From positions 1 through 64,000 of the forward strand of contig CAWKIT010000029.1 of assembly GCA_963849695.1 (NCBI GenBank): a stretch of DNA of 64,000 nucleotides, given 5' to 3'. This DNA is from DASSUW01 sp963849695. Lineage in GTDB: Bacteria; Actinomycetota; Thermoleophilia; Solirubrobacterales; Solirubrobacteraceae. The notes under the pieces were generated by a model. The model had not been told where the DNA came from. It saw only the letters and a list, made by a program, of their open reading frames with translations, and searched no databases. The translations under genes were made by a program, and so were the position numbers. Positions 24,553-33,094 of the stretch are shown here, piece by piece. The number at the start of each line of letters is the position of its first letter. The first letter of the stretch is position 1.

Positions 24553-25308
24553 TCAGACCAAGGCGAGCGCTCGAGTCGGCGAGCCCGTCCCGTCGACCAA
24601 CTTCAGAGGCGCCACCACGACGACCGCCCCGACCGGCGGCAACGACGCAAGGTTGGCCAACTGCGTGAGCCCGTACTTGCCGGCGCCGAGCAGGAAGTGG
24701 TGGACCGGGAACGGCGGGTCGAACGAGTGGGCGGCGCCGGCGTCGGTGCCGACGGTCTCGACCCCGAAGCCGGCGATCGGCGCCTCCTCGGCCAGCCAGC
24801 GCGCGCACTCGGCGTCGGGGCCGGGCGTGCGGCCGCCGTTGAGGAAGGCGTCCTGGTCGCTCGCGCGCGCGTCCCAGCCGGTGCGGAGCAGCAGCCACGA
24901 GCCCTCGGGCAGCGCGCCGTGCTCGGCCTCGAAGGCGCGGATGTCGTCGACCGTGAGCAGGTAGTCGGGGTCCTCGGCCGCCTCGGCCGACTTGTCGATC
25001 ACCACCGCCGGCCCCACGAGCCGCTCGGGCGGCACGCTCGCCACGTCCTCGCCGTCGCGGCCGGTGACCCAGTGGACCGGCGCGTCGAAGTGCGTGCCGA
25101 CGTGCTCGCCGACCTCCAGCACGTCCCACGCCCACGCCGGCCCGCGCTCGTCGTAGCGGCTGAGCGGGCGGCGGCTGAGCCCGGGGGTGTTGGCGAACGG
25201 CTCCGGGAGCTGCAGCACCGGCGTGCGCTCGCTCAGCGGCTGCGTGAGGTCGACGACGCGGACGTCGCCGGCGGCCAGCGCCGCCGCCAGGTCTCCGAGC
25301 AGGGCCAT
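24553..25308 (-). CDS. Cyclase family protein (kynurenine formamidase-like)
   Basis: A 251-residue protein. VVDLTQPLSERTPV starts the fold. EVGEHVGTHFDAPVHWV is the HxGTHxDxPxH metal motif defining the family, and FPVHHFLLGAGKYGLTQLANL lies near the C-terminus. Members hydrolyse N-formylkynurenine, cyclise isatin-type or polyketide substrates, or are unassigned. GGAG precedes the ATG by about eight bases. It follows the TPP enzyme gene, whose open frame overlaps it by 76 bp, so the two form an operon and may act in sequence on a keto acid. Confidence 0.9.
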   Translation of the reverse strand: MALLGDLAAALAAGDVRVVDLTQPLSERTPVLQLPEPFANTPGLSRRPLSRYDERGPAWAWDVLEVGEHVGTHFDAPVHWVTGRDGEDVASVPPERLVGPAVVIDKSAEAAEDPDYLLTVDDIRAFEAEHGALPEGSWLLLRTGWDARASDQDAFLNGGRTPGPDAECARWLAEEAPIAGFGVETVGTDAGAAHSFDPPFPVHHFLLGAGKYGLTQLANLASLPPVGAVVVVAPLKLVDGTGSPTRALALV

Positions 25309-26949
25309 GCGTTCTCCTCTGTCAGTGGGCCGCGGAAGGCCTCCTCGAGCCACTCCGCGCAGATGTCGGGGTCGACCCTCGCGTCGAGCACCAGCGGGCG
25401 GTCGCGGTGGTCGAGCCACTCGCGCACGCCCTCGAGGTCGTCGACGCTGCGGGCCTCGAGGCCGCGGCAGCCGGCCGCCTCCGCGAGCGCCGCGAAGTCG
25501 GTGTCGGGGAACTGCGCCAGGTCGACCGCCTCGCCCTTGGGCCGGAAGTGGTGGACCTCGGCGCCGTAGGCCGCGTCGTCGTAGATCACGACCAGCAGCG
25601 GCAGCTTCAGGCGCCCGAGCGTCTCGAGCTCCGGCAGCGCCATCAGCGCGCCGCCGTCGCCGAGCGCCGCGACGGTCAGCCGGTCGGGCCGCGCGAGCGC
25701 GGCGCCGATCGCGTTGCCGAGCGCGAGCCCGACGCACTGGAACGCCTGCGGGAACACGAAGCCGGCGGCGTCCGGGACGCGCAGGTACATCGACGGCCAG
25801 CCCATGAAGTGGCCGGAGTCGACCACCACGGTGCGCTCGAGCGGCAGCAGGTCGTCGAGCGCGATGGTGAGCGTTCGCGGGTCGAGCCGGCCGGGAGCCG
25901 CGCCGTCGTCGTACGGGACGTCGCGCCAGCCGCCGGCCGCGATCTCGGCGGCGAGCGCCTCGGTGCGGCGGCCGGACGCATCGTCGCCCAGCGCAGCGAC
26001 GAGCGCCTCGGCGGTCGTGCGCGCGTCGCCGATCACGCCCAGTTCGATCGGCCGGTGCGCGCCGAGCGCGTCGGCGTCGAGGTCGACCTGCGCGACCCGC
26101 GCGTCCGGCCCGATCAGCGTGCCGTGGCGGGTAGTCCACTGGTTCAGCGCGGCGCCGAAGGCGACCACCGCGTCGGCCTCGCCGAGCAGCCGGGCGGCGA
26201 GCGGGGACGAGAAGCCTCCCGCGATGCCGACCGCGAACGGGTCGCCCGCGAACAGCCCGTTGGCGACCGCCGAGGTGGCGAGCACGGCGCCGGTCAGCTC
26301 GCCTAGCCGGCGCAGCGCCGGGCCGGCGCCGGCCAATACGGCGCCGCGGCCGGCCACGATCGCCGGGCGCTCGGCGTCCGCGAGGAGCGATGCGAGCGCG
26401 TCGATCGAGCCCGGTTGCGGTGGGGCGAGCGAGGGGAGGGGCGGCGGCAACGAGGGATCGCACTCCGCGGCCTGCACGTCGAGCGGCAGCATCAGCACCA
26501 CCGCGCGCCGCTCTATCTCCGCTCGCCGCACCGCGCGTGCCACGTCCGCCATCGCGGTCGCCGGCCCGTGCACGCGCTCGACGACCGCGCCGACGGCCTC
26601 CACCAGCCCGGCCTGGTCGATCCGGAAGTTCGACCGCAGCGCGGCGGCGGGCACGTCGGCCGCCAGCACCAGCAGCGGCGTGCGGCTCTTGGCCGCCTCG
26701 GTGAGCCCCGTGATCGCGTTCGTCAGCCCGGGGCCCTGGTGCACGCTGCACGCGGCCGAGCCGGCCGCTCACGCGCGCGTACCCGTCGGTCATGCAGATC
26801 GCGCCGCCCTCGTGGCGGGCGGCGTAGAACGGCACGCCGGCGTCGCGCAGCGCGTTGGTGACGGTCAGGTTGCCGCTGCCGAGCAGGCCGAAGACGGCGT
26901 CGACGCCGAGCGCGGCCAGCGCTCTGCCGACCGCCTCCGCGACCCGCAC
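25233..26949 (-). pseudogene. Thiamine-diphosphate enzyme (acetolactate synthase/benzoylformate decarboxylase type), one frameshift
   Basis: About 570 residues in two frames. The N-terminus VRVAEAVGRALAALGVDAVFG, with ARHEGGAICMTDGYAR carrying the catalytic Glu, is followed after about 26760 by the second frame from HQGPGLTNAITGLTEA. The central domain and the C-terminal TPP motif LGDGGALMALPELETL ... YDDAAYGAEVHHF follow. One missing base in CTCGGCCGCGTGC restores the normal GPGLTN junction. A YDDAAYG motif replaces the usual NN, nearer to decarboxylases than to IlvB. The GTG at 26949 overlaps the stop of the small upstream gene. Loss of frame is probably a sequencing error. Confidence 0.82.
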
Positions 26950-27164
26950 TACCTGACGGTCCGCCGGAAGAGCAGCCCGCAGACGACCGCCAGGATCGCC
27001 GCGAGGATCGGGATCGACCAGCTGAAGCTGGTGAAGATGGCGAGCAGGGCGGTCACGAGGAAGACGATGCCGAGCGCGCCGCCGGCGAGCACGAGGTTGT
27101 ACGCGCGCTGCTCGCGCTTGCGACGTGAGGGGCGGGAACCGGACCTGCGCTCGATATCGCTCAT
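26949..27164 (-). CDS. Small two-helix membrane protein
   Basis: A 71-residue protein. A basic N-terminus (SGSRPSRRKREQRAYN) precedes two hydrophobic helices, LVLAGGALGIVFLVTALLA and SIPILAAILAVVCGLLF, connected by a short turn. No family is recognised. Its TAG and the GTG of the TPP enzyme share one base, so it is co-translated as the first gene of that operon. Function unknown. Confidence 0.65.
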   Translation of the reverse strand: MSDIERRSGSRPSRRKREQRAYNLVLAGGALGIVFLVTALLAIFTSFSWSIPILAAILAVVCGLLFRRTVR

Positions 27165-27225
27165 AACCAGATGATGGCAAGCCTTCTGCAAGCGCAGCGC
27201 AAGCGACGCCGGAGAGGTTGCCGCC

Positions 27226-28056
27226 GTGGTCCCGGTCGCACTCGCACTCGGCGCAAGCATCGCGTGGGGCTGCTCGGACTTCCTGGCCGGGATCAAGACC
27301 AGACGGCTCGCCGTGCTGTGGGTCCTGCTCGTGTCGCAGGGAACCGGCCTGGCGCTCGTGCTCCTCGCCGCGCTGGTGTCCGGCAATGCGCTGCCCGGCG
27401 GCCATGCGGCGCTGCTGGCGGCCGGCGCCGGCGTCGCCGAGCTGATCGGGTTCGCGGCGCTCTACCGGGCGCTCGCGGTCGGGGCGATGAGCGTCGTCGC
27501 GCCGATGTCGGCCACCGCCGCCCTGCTGCCGGTCGTCGTCTCGGTGGCGACCGGTCAGGCGCCGACCACCGCACAGGCGCTCGGCATCGCGTTCGCGCTC
27601 TGCGGCGCCGCGCTCGCCTCGTTCGAGCCCGGCTCAGGAGGGCGCCAGGCGGTCGCGGGGGCCGGCCTCGCCCTGATCGCCGCGCTCGGCTTCGGCATCT
27701 TCTTCGTCGGCATGGACCTCGCGGCCGACGAGGGCGCGCTGTGGGCGGTGGCGCTCAACCGCGCGGCCGCCGTCGCCGTGCTGGTGGGGATCGTGCTGGC
27801 GCTGCGGCCGGGCCCGCTCGAGCGCAGCGCGCTGCTGCCGCTCGCCGCCGTCGGGGCGCTCGACATCGCGGCCAACACGATGTTCGCGATCGCCCTCACG
27901 CTCGGGATGGCGGCGATCGTCTCGGTGCTCGGGTCGCTGTACCCGCTCGCCACCGTGGTGCTGGCTCGTGCCGTCCTGCACGAGCAGGTCACCGGCAGCC
28001 AGCGCGCGGGCGTGCTCGCGGCGCTCGCAGGGATCGGCCTCGTGAGCCTCGCGTAG
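27226..28056 (+). CDS. EamA/DMT superfamily transporter
   Basis: A 276-residue protein with ten predicted transmembrane helices in two EamA repeats. The first begins ALALGASIAWGCSDFLAGI and includes ALYRALAVGAMSVVAPMSA. The second includes AIALTLGMAAIVSVLGSLYPLATVVLARAVLHEQ, the classic DMT motif. Such proteins export metabolites or amino acids or import nucleotide sugars. It starts at GTG. The stop lies 11 bp before the VOC protein start, so they may share a transcript. Confidence 0.88.
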   Translation: MVPVALALGASIAWGCSDFLAGIKTRRLAVLWVLLVSQGTGLALVLLAALVSGNALPGGHAALLAAGAGVAELIGFAALYRALAVGAMSVVAPMSATAALLPVVVSVATGQAPTTAQALGIAFALCGAALASFEPGSGGRQAVAGAGLALIAALGFGIFFVGMDLAADEGALWAVALNRAAAVAVLVGIVLALRPGPLERSALLPLAAVGALDIAANTMFAIALTLGMAAIVSVLGSLYPLATVVLARAVLHEQVTGSQRAGVLAALAGIGLVSLA

Positions 28057-28066
28057 TCTCGGACCC

Positions 28067-28435
28067 ATGCTCCAGCACGTGACGCTCGAGGTCCGGCCCG
28101 ACCAGGTGCGCGACTGCGTGCGCTTCTGGGAGCTGCTCGACTTCACCGAGCTCGAGCCGCCGCCGAGCCTGCGCGGCCGCTTCACGTGGATCGGCAGGGA
28201 AGGGACGCAGATCCACCTCCAGCCGGTGGAGCAGCCCGCGGTCCCGCGCAACGGCCACGCCGCCATCGTCGCGGCCGACGCCGAGGCGGCCGTCGCCGCG
28301 CTGCGCGACGCGGGCTTCGACCCGCAGCCGGGCAGCAACGCCTGGAACGCGCCGCGCTGGTTCGTGCACGATCCGGCCGGCCACCGCGTCGAGGTCATGT
28401 CGGCGCCGCCGCCTTCGGTAACGGTCCGCGGGTGA
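28067..28435 (+). CDS. VOC (glyoxalase/bleomycin-resistance fold) protein
   Basis: A 122-residue protein. LQHVTLEVRPDQVRDCVRFWELL begins the first beta-alpha-beta-beta-beta unit. The second holds HAAIVAADAEAAVAALRDAG and ends WFVHDPAGHRVEVMS, where His/Glu supply metal ligands. A single VOC domain of standard length. Dioxygenase, isomerase and antibiotic-binding roles are all possible; the context (DMT transporter) does not decide. Confidence 0.85.
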   Translation: MLQHVTLEVRPDQVRDCVRFWELLDFTELEPPPSLRGRFTWIGREGTQIHLQPVEQPAVPRNGHAAIVAADAEAAVAALRDAGFDPQPGSNAWNAPRWFVHDPAGHRVEVMSAPPPSVTVRG

Positions 28436-28566
28436 GCGTCAAACCGCCTGCGCTGCGCACGAAGCGGCGTCGAGCGCCTGATCGCCCGCCGTGCTGGTGT
28501 AGTTGAGCGCAGTCGAGGAGACTGGCGCGAGTTTGCCACGATCACGGACAGGAAACGAGGGAGCCC

Positions 28567-28914
28567 ATGCTCGAGCTCGTGCTCGACTCACCGGACTGGG
28601 GTAACGCGCTCGGAGTGGCGCTGACGCGGCCGCCCGGAGTGCCCGAGCGGCGCACCGGCCAGGACCCGTGGCACCCCGCGCCGGAAGGCGAGAGGCAGCG
28701 TCCACGGCGGATCGCCGACGACCTCGCGTGGCTGCGGCAGGCGTACGACGAGCCGGAGCCGAACGGCCTGCGCCCGCTGCACGACACCGCGGCGGTCGGC
28801 GCCTGGGAGCCCGACGCGGGGTGCGCCGAGCGGCTCCACCGGCTGCGCGAGCGCCACGTGCTCGACGCAGCCGGCTTCCTGCTTCACGAGGAAGGCGAGG
28901 CGCCGGTGGTGTGA
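28567..28914 (+). CDS. Hypothetical small acidic protein
   Basis: A 115-residue soluble protein from an ATG preceded by GAGGGAG. Features are DSPDWGNALGVALTRPPGVP, a basic linker RQRPRRIADDLAWLRQAYDE and a C-terminal helix RLHRLRERHVLDAAGFLLHEE. No motif, signal or membrane segment is evident, and I do not recognise a family. It is single-gene spaced between the VOC and PhoX-like genes. Confidence 0.55.
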   Translation: MLELVLDSPDWGNALGVALTRPPGVPERRTGQDPWHPAPEGERQRPRRIADDLAWLRQAYDEPEPNGLRPLHDTAAVGAWEPDAGCAERLHRLRERHVLDAAGFLLHEEGEAPVV

Positions 28915-28992
28915 GTCCGCTCCACCCGATGGGGACTGCCGCGCGCGCCCGCGCGCGGTGACACTCGGTTCGCCACGAGCGAAAGGAGTGTC

Positions 28993-30576
28993 ATGCGCTT
29001 CAGACGAAGTCTCAACCTCATGCTCGCCGCCGGGGTGGCCGGCGTCCTGGCCGCTCCCGTCGGAGCCTCGACGCGCCACGGACCGAGCACGCCGGTCGAG
29101 CCCTACGTGCTTCCCAGTGCCGAGGGGGTCGAGATCACGTCGCTGCTCACGGTGGACGGAGTGCTCGGCGACGGCGGCGCCGCCTCGAACGGCTACGAGA
29201 TGGCCGGCATCCCGGATGGCCTCGGGGCCATGAAGGGGCCCGGTCGCGACTTCACGGTGTTCATGAACCACGAGCTCAACCAGACCCAGGGCGTCATGCG
29301 CGCCCACGGGCAGATCGGCGCCTTCGTGTCGCGCTGGCGGATCGACGCGAAGACGCTCGAGGTCGAGGAGGGCTCGGACCTCATCCAGCCGCCCGTGCGG
29401 TACTGGAACTACGTCACCCAGCAGCACCAGGACGGCCCCTCGCCCGCGGGCGACAACCCGCGCACGTTCGGGACCGAGCAGCCGAACGTCGCGCAGGACG
29501 ACTTCGTCGCCCAGCCCGCGCCGCTCGGGCGGTTCTGCTCGGGGACGCTGACGACGCTCGGGCAGCTCTACAACGCGCGGACCGGGCGCGGCTACTTCGG
29601 CCGGATGTACTTCCCGAACGAGGAGACGGGCGTCGAGGGTCGCGCGTTCGGGACGCTGGTCGACGGCACCACCGAGCAGCTGCCGCGGCTCGGATTGTTC
29701 TCCTGGGAGAACGTGATGCCGGCCGCCAACCGGTCGGACACCACCTTGGTCATGGGGACCGAGGACACGCCGCACGGCCAGCTGCGGGCCTACGTCGGCG
29801 CCAAGACGCGCCGCGGCGACGCGTTCGACCGCGCCGGCCTCACCAACGGCGTCAACCACGTCATCGACCTCGTCGACGAGGCGGTGAGCGGCGAGGCCGC
29901 CTTCCGCTCGAACTACGGCGAGGGGGTGCCGGTCGAGTTCGACCTGGCCGAGGTCGACTGGGACCAGGCGGGCGCGGCGCAAGACGCCGAGGCGGCGGCC
30001 GAGGGGCTGACGTTGAACCGCCTCGAGGACGGGGTCTGGGACCCCCGCAACCCGTCGGACTTCTACTTCACCACCACCGACGGCGGCGACACCACCCGTC
30101 GCGGGCCCGAGGGCGGTGTGCGCGACTCAGGCGGCGTCTGGCGGCTGTCGTTCGAGGACATCGAGCGGCCGCAGCTGGGCGGCACGCTCACGCTCCTGCT
30201 CGACGGCGTCGGCGGCGAGGAGGACGAGATCCTGCTCAACTCGCCCGACAACCTGGGCATGGACCGCCGCGGCAACCTGCTGATCCAGGAAGACAACGGG
30301 AACAGCCGCGAGCGGGGGCGCATCGTCGCCTACCAGGTCCACACCGGCGACCTCGGGGTCGTGGCGCAGTTCGACGCCGAGCTGTTCTCGTTCCCGAACC
30401 CGGTGATGACGCTCAACGAGGAGTCGAGCGGCATCATCGACGCCCGCGAGGTCCTCGGGCGCGGCTGGTGGCTGTTCGACGCGCAGGTGCACCGCCCGGT
30501 GGCCGATCCCATGCGCGTCACCGAGGGTCAGCTGTTGGCGATGCGCATCAAGCGCTGGGATGACGTCTACGGCTGA
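28993..30576 (+). CDS. Secreted PhoX-like/DUF839 phosphatase-family protein
   Basis: A 527-residue protein. The signal peptide is residues 1-26. The body has beta-propeller strands with MAGIPDGLGAM, TVFMNHELNQ, GRMYFPNEETG, LVMGTEDTPHGQLRAYVG, DFYFTTTDGGDTTRRGPEGG and ENDNGN-like QEDNGNSRERGRI, matching the calcium- and iron-dependent PhoX/DUF839 propeller. Some key PhoX Cys/Glu ligands cannot be assigned by eye, so alkaline phosphatase activity is not proven. A GAAAGGAG site lies upstream of the ATG. Confidence 0.82.
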   Translation: MRFRRSLNLMLAAGVAGVLAAPVGASTRHGPSTPVEPYVLPSAEGVEITSLLTVDGVLGDGGAASNGYEMAGIPDGLGAMKGPGRDFTVFMNHELNQTQGVMRAHGQIGAFVSRWRIDAKTLEVEEGSDLIQPPVRYWNYVTQQHQDGPSPAGDNPRTFGTEQPNVAQDDFVAQPAPLGRFCSGTLTTLGQLYNARTGRGYFGRMYFPNEETGVEGRAFGTLVDGTTEQLPRLGLFSWENVMPAANRSDTTLVMGTEDTPHGQLRAYVGAKTRRGDAFDRAGLTNGVNHVIDLVDEAVSGEAAFRSNYGEGVPVEFDLAEVDWDQAGAAQDAEAAAEGLTLNRLEDGVWDPRNPSDFYFTTTDGGDTTRRGPEGGVRDSGGVWRLSFEDIERPQLGGTLTLLLDGVGGEEDEILLNSPDNLGMDRRGNLLIQEDNGNSRERGRIVAYQVHTGDLGVVAQFDAELFSFPNPVMTLNEESSGIIDAREVLGRGWWLFDAQVHRPVADPMRVTEGQLLAMRIKRWDDVYG

Positions 30577-30971
30577 TCGGTCTCGGCCCACCACCCCATT
30601 TCCTGCTTCGCGTCCTGGAGCCCCGTGGCAGGGGCTCCGATCGCGATCAGCTCGAGGCCGTCGGGACCGGCCTCGAGGCCGCGGGTGACCTCCGGCGCGA
30701 TCCGGACCGCGTCCCACTGCGCGACGTCGATGATCTCGTCGTCGAGCGCGAGCCGGCCGCTGCCGGCCACGAACACGTAGACCTCCTCCTGCTCGGCGTG
30801 GCTGTGGCCGAACGGCACGCGCTGATTCGGCTTCACGCGCTGGAGGCTGAGGGCTAGCTGCGTCGCGTCGAGGTCGTCGCGTACGAAGCGCGCCTCCATG
30901 ATGTCGCCCATGCCGAACTTCTCGGAGCTGTTCTCGACGTCCTTTAGATTCAGCTTCGTATAGCCGGTCAA
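30567..30971 (-). CDS. Cupin-domain protein
   Basis: A 134-residue protein from a TTG that overlaps the amidohydrolase stop (TTGA). Cupin motif 1 is PFGHSHAEQEEVYVFVAGSG (HxH and E ligands), and motif 2 is VRIAPEVTRGLEAGPDGLELIAIG. The second-motif His is replaced by Thr-Arg, so metal binding may be atypical. It is last in the FGE-like/MIP18/amidohydrolase/cupin operon, ending 10 bp inside the convergent PhoX-like gene. It may be a small dioxygenase or isomerase acting after the amidohydrolase. Confidence 0.8.
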   Translation of the reverse strand: MTGYTKLNLKDVENSSEKFGMGDIMEARFVRDDLDATQLALSLQRVKPNQRVPFGHSHAEQEEVYVFVAGSGRLALDDEIIDVAQWDAVRIAPEVTRGLEAGPDGLELIAIGAPATGLQDAKQEMGWWAETDQP

Positions 30972-31984
30972 GCGGGCACCTCCATCCCGTGCAGGCGGGC
31001 GAGGTTGCCGCCGAGGATCTTGCGCTTGGCCTGCTCGGTCAGCTGCGGGTAGCCGCGCTCCTCCACGATGTCCCGCGGCAGCTCGAAGTTCCAGAACTCC
31101 TCGAGCGCCCACTGCGGGTGCCAGATCGGCGCCTCGCCGCCGTAGATGATCTTGTCCTCACCGCACCACCACATCATCTTCCCGAGCATCTCCGCGAACA
31201 CCCGCGGCTGGCGCGAGATGAAGTTCACGGTGGCGGCGATCGACGCGTAGAGGTTCGGGAAGCGGACGATCTGCCACAGCACCTCGTCGAGCCATGGCAG
31301 GCCGACGTGGAAGATCACGAAGTTGATGTCGGGGAAGTTGGCGGCGGCGCCATCCATGTCGAACGTGCGCGTGTGCTCGACCGGCTGCGGCCCGAGCGGC
31401 ACGCCCTTGTGGACGCCGATCAGGTTGATGCCGAGCTCCTGCGCGCGCTCGAACACCGGGAAGGCGATGCGCGGGTCGTCCATCCGCCACGGGAACGGCT
31501 GCCCGTAGTCGTAGCGGACGTTGTAGAACTTGAACGCCTTGGCGCCGTGGTCCTCGACCTGGCGCGTCATGAGGTCGAGCGCCTTCTTTCCCTCGAGCGG
31601 GTTGACCGAGCCCCAGAAGACCGCTTTGTCGGGGTGCTTGGCCGCCATCTCCGCGCACTTCTCCCAGGCGGACAGGCCATCGTGGAACAGGTCGGTGAGC
31701 GGCAGCGGCTGGGCCACGATCATGTCGGTGTCGGAGCCCTCGATGACCATGTCGTAGATCTCGTCGACGCTCCACTCGCGGAAGAACTCCTCGCGGGAGA
31801 GGACCGGCTCGCCCTCGCGCGTGAGCAGCTGGTGGAAGGCGTAGAGGTGCTCGTCGAACAGCTCGCCGGGCGGGCCGATCGCGTTCTGCTTGTCGAAGTT
31901 GAAGATGTGGCAGACGCAGTCGAAGACGAACGCGTCGACCTTCTGCTTGCCGGACTGCTCCGGGCGTTCCTCGGTGATGGCCAT
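30968..31984 (-). CDS. Amidohydrolase-family TIM-barrel protein with altered metal site
   Basis: A 338-residue protein of the amidohydrolase-2 (COG2159) type. The normal strand-1 DxHxH is FDCVCHIF here (C23, C25, H26). K152, H192 (GVHKG) and H226 (FHVGLP) keep their places, but the final Asp is replaced by E284 in GGEAPIWHP. Relatives are decarboxylases and hydrolases of aromatic acids; the altered first motif leaves catalysis open. It is translationally coupled to the MIP18-like gene (TGATG) and to the cupin. Confidence 0.85.
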   Translation of the reverse strand: MAITEERPEQSGKQKVDAFVFDCVCHIFNFDKQNAIGPPGELFDEHLYAFHQLLTREGEPVLSREEFFREWSVDEIYDMVIEGSDTDMIVAQPLPLTDLFHDGLSAWEKCAEMAAKHPDKAVFWGSVNPLEGKKALDLMTRQVEDHGAKAFKFYNVRYDYGQPFPWRMDDPRIAFPVFERAQELGINLIGVHKGVPLGPQPVEHTRTFDMDGAAANFPDINFVIFHVGLPWLDEVLWQIVRFPNLYASIAATVNFISRQPRVFAEMLGKMMWWCGEDKIIYGGEAPIWHPQWALEEFWNFELPRDIVEERGYPQLTEQAKRKILGGNLARLHGMEVPA

Positions 31985-32328
31985 CAGGCTGCGCTCCTCG
32001 CGGCTCGGTAGGGCTCCAGCTGTTCGAGCGGCATCGCGAGCTTCGCGCGTGCCGACTCGGAGAGGCGATCCATCGTCCACACGGGGTCCCAGACGACCTT
32101 GACGTCGACGCTGTCGACCCCGTCGACCGCCTTCAGCGCCTCGGGGATGGCGGTCGACATCGAGACCACGAACGGGCACCAGCCGGTGGTCAGCACGAGG
32201 TCGACGTCGACGTGGCCGCCGTTGACGCGGACGTCCTCGACGACGCCCATGTCGACGATCGAGATCCCGCGGTCCGCGCAGCAGGGGTCGTAGACCTCCC
32301 GCAGCGCGTCGATCAGAACATCCCTCAT
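31984..32328 (-). CDS. MIP18/DUF59 (SufT/PaaD-like) metal-sulfur cluster protein
   Basis: A 114-residue protein. LIDALREVYDPCCADRGIS and VDMGVVEDVRV form the DUF59 start. LTTGWCPFVVSM contains the conserved Cys (C51) of cluster-assembly factors. There is an extra Cys pair at 16-17. In the family these help insert Fe-S clusters into specific client proteins. Coupling here suggests the client is the downstream amidohydrolase or cupin, although neither shows a clear Fe-S site apart from the C-x-C of the amidohydrolase. Confidence 0.85.
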   Translation of the reverse strand: MRDVLIDALREVYDPCCADRGISIVDMGVVEDVRVNGGHVDVDLVLTTGWCPFVVSMSTAIPEALKAVDGVDSVDVKVVWDPVWTMDRLSESARAKLAMPLEQLEPYRAARSAA

Positions 32329-32946
32329 TCACCCTCCTCGGTCGCGGGCGATCCGAAAGCCCGTCGTATTCGTCCCCCGCTCGGGGTCGGCCGGCTGGGC
32401 GCGCGAGGCGCGCAGGCCCCAGCCGGTGTCCAGATAGCTGCCGCCGCGCACGACGCCCCAGCCGTCGGCGCCGTGGTCGGCGACCCACTCCCACACGTTG
32501 CCGGCCTGCTGCTCGGCGCCGAACGGGCCGGCGCCGGCCGGGTGCGCGGTCACCGGCACGGTCCAGCCCCAGCCGCTGTCCGCGCAGTTGCAGCGCTCGG
32601 GGTCGAACGTGTCGCCCCACGGAAACGGCCGGCCGTCGGTCCCGCGCGCGGCCGCCTCCCACTCGTCGCCGGTGGGCAGCCGGACGCCGAGCCACGCGCA
32701 GAACGCCTCCGCCTGCTCGCGGCTGAGCCCGGTGGCGGGGTGGTCCGCCAGCGTCTCGGCGGCAACCGCCGGCGGCACGTCGCGGCCCGTGGACTGCAGG
32801 AACCGGCCGTACTCCGCGTTCGTCACCGGCCAGCGACCGATCTGCGTGCTGCGCAGCTCGACCACGCGCTCCTCGCCGGGCTCGCCGACCTCGTACGTCC
32901 CGGCGGGCAGCTCCACAAGCGCGTCCAGAACCTGCACGACCCGCAT
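32329..32946 (-). CDS. Formylglycine-generating-enzyme-like (SUMF1/FGE-sulfatase) domain protein lacking catalytic Cys
   Basis: A 205-residue protein. GRWPVTNAEYGRFL, EAFCAWLGVRLPTGDEWE, AARGTDGRPFPWG, GNVWEWVAD, VVRGGSYLD and TGFRIARD are the FGE-sulfatase fold motifs. The catalytic Cys pair expected just after RGGSW is absent (GGSYLDTGWGLRASRA), so sulfatase activation is unlikely. EgtB-like or other non-heme iron roles remain possible. There is no signal peptide. The stop TGA is directly followed by the ATG of the MIP18-like gene, making this the first gene of a four-gene operon. Confidence 0.85.
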   Translation of the reverse strand: MRVVQVLDALVELPAGTYEVGEPGEERVVELRSTQIGRWPVTNAEYGRFLQSTGRDVPPAVAAETLADHPATGLSREQAEAFCAWLGVRLPTGDEWEAAARGTDGRPFPWGDTFDPERCNCADSGWGWTVPVTAHPAGAGPFGAEQQAGNVWEWVADHGADGWGVVRGGSYLDTGWGLRASRAQPADPERGTNTTGFRIARDRGG

Positions 32947-33094
32947 CGGCGCCAGCCTATGGCCTGCGGGCCGTCAGCACCAGCGCGGTCGGGCCTCGCG
33001 GCTAGTGCCCGTAGTAACGCGGTGCGGGAGGCCGCACCCGAATGCTGGTGATATCTCGGATGCGGCGGGTGAGGGCGCGGTCGATACTCGATCG

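Noticed and set aside
32329..32946. Genuine sulfatase-activating formylglycine-generating enzyme
   Set aside because: The catalytic Cys pair after the RGGS motif is missing and no sulfatase gene is nearby.
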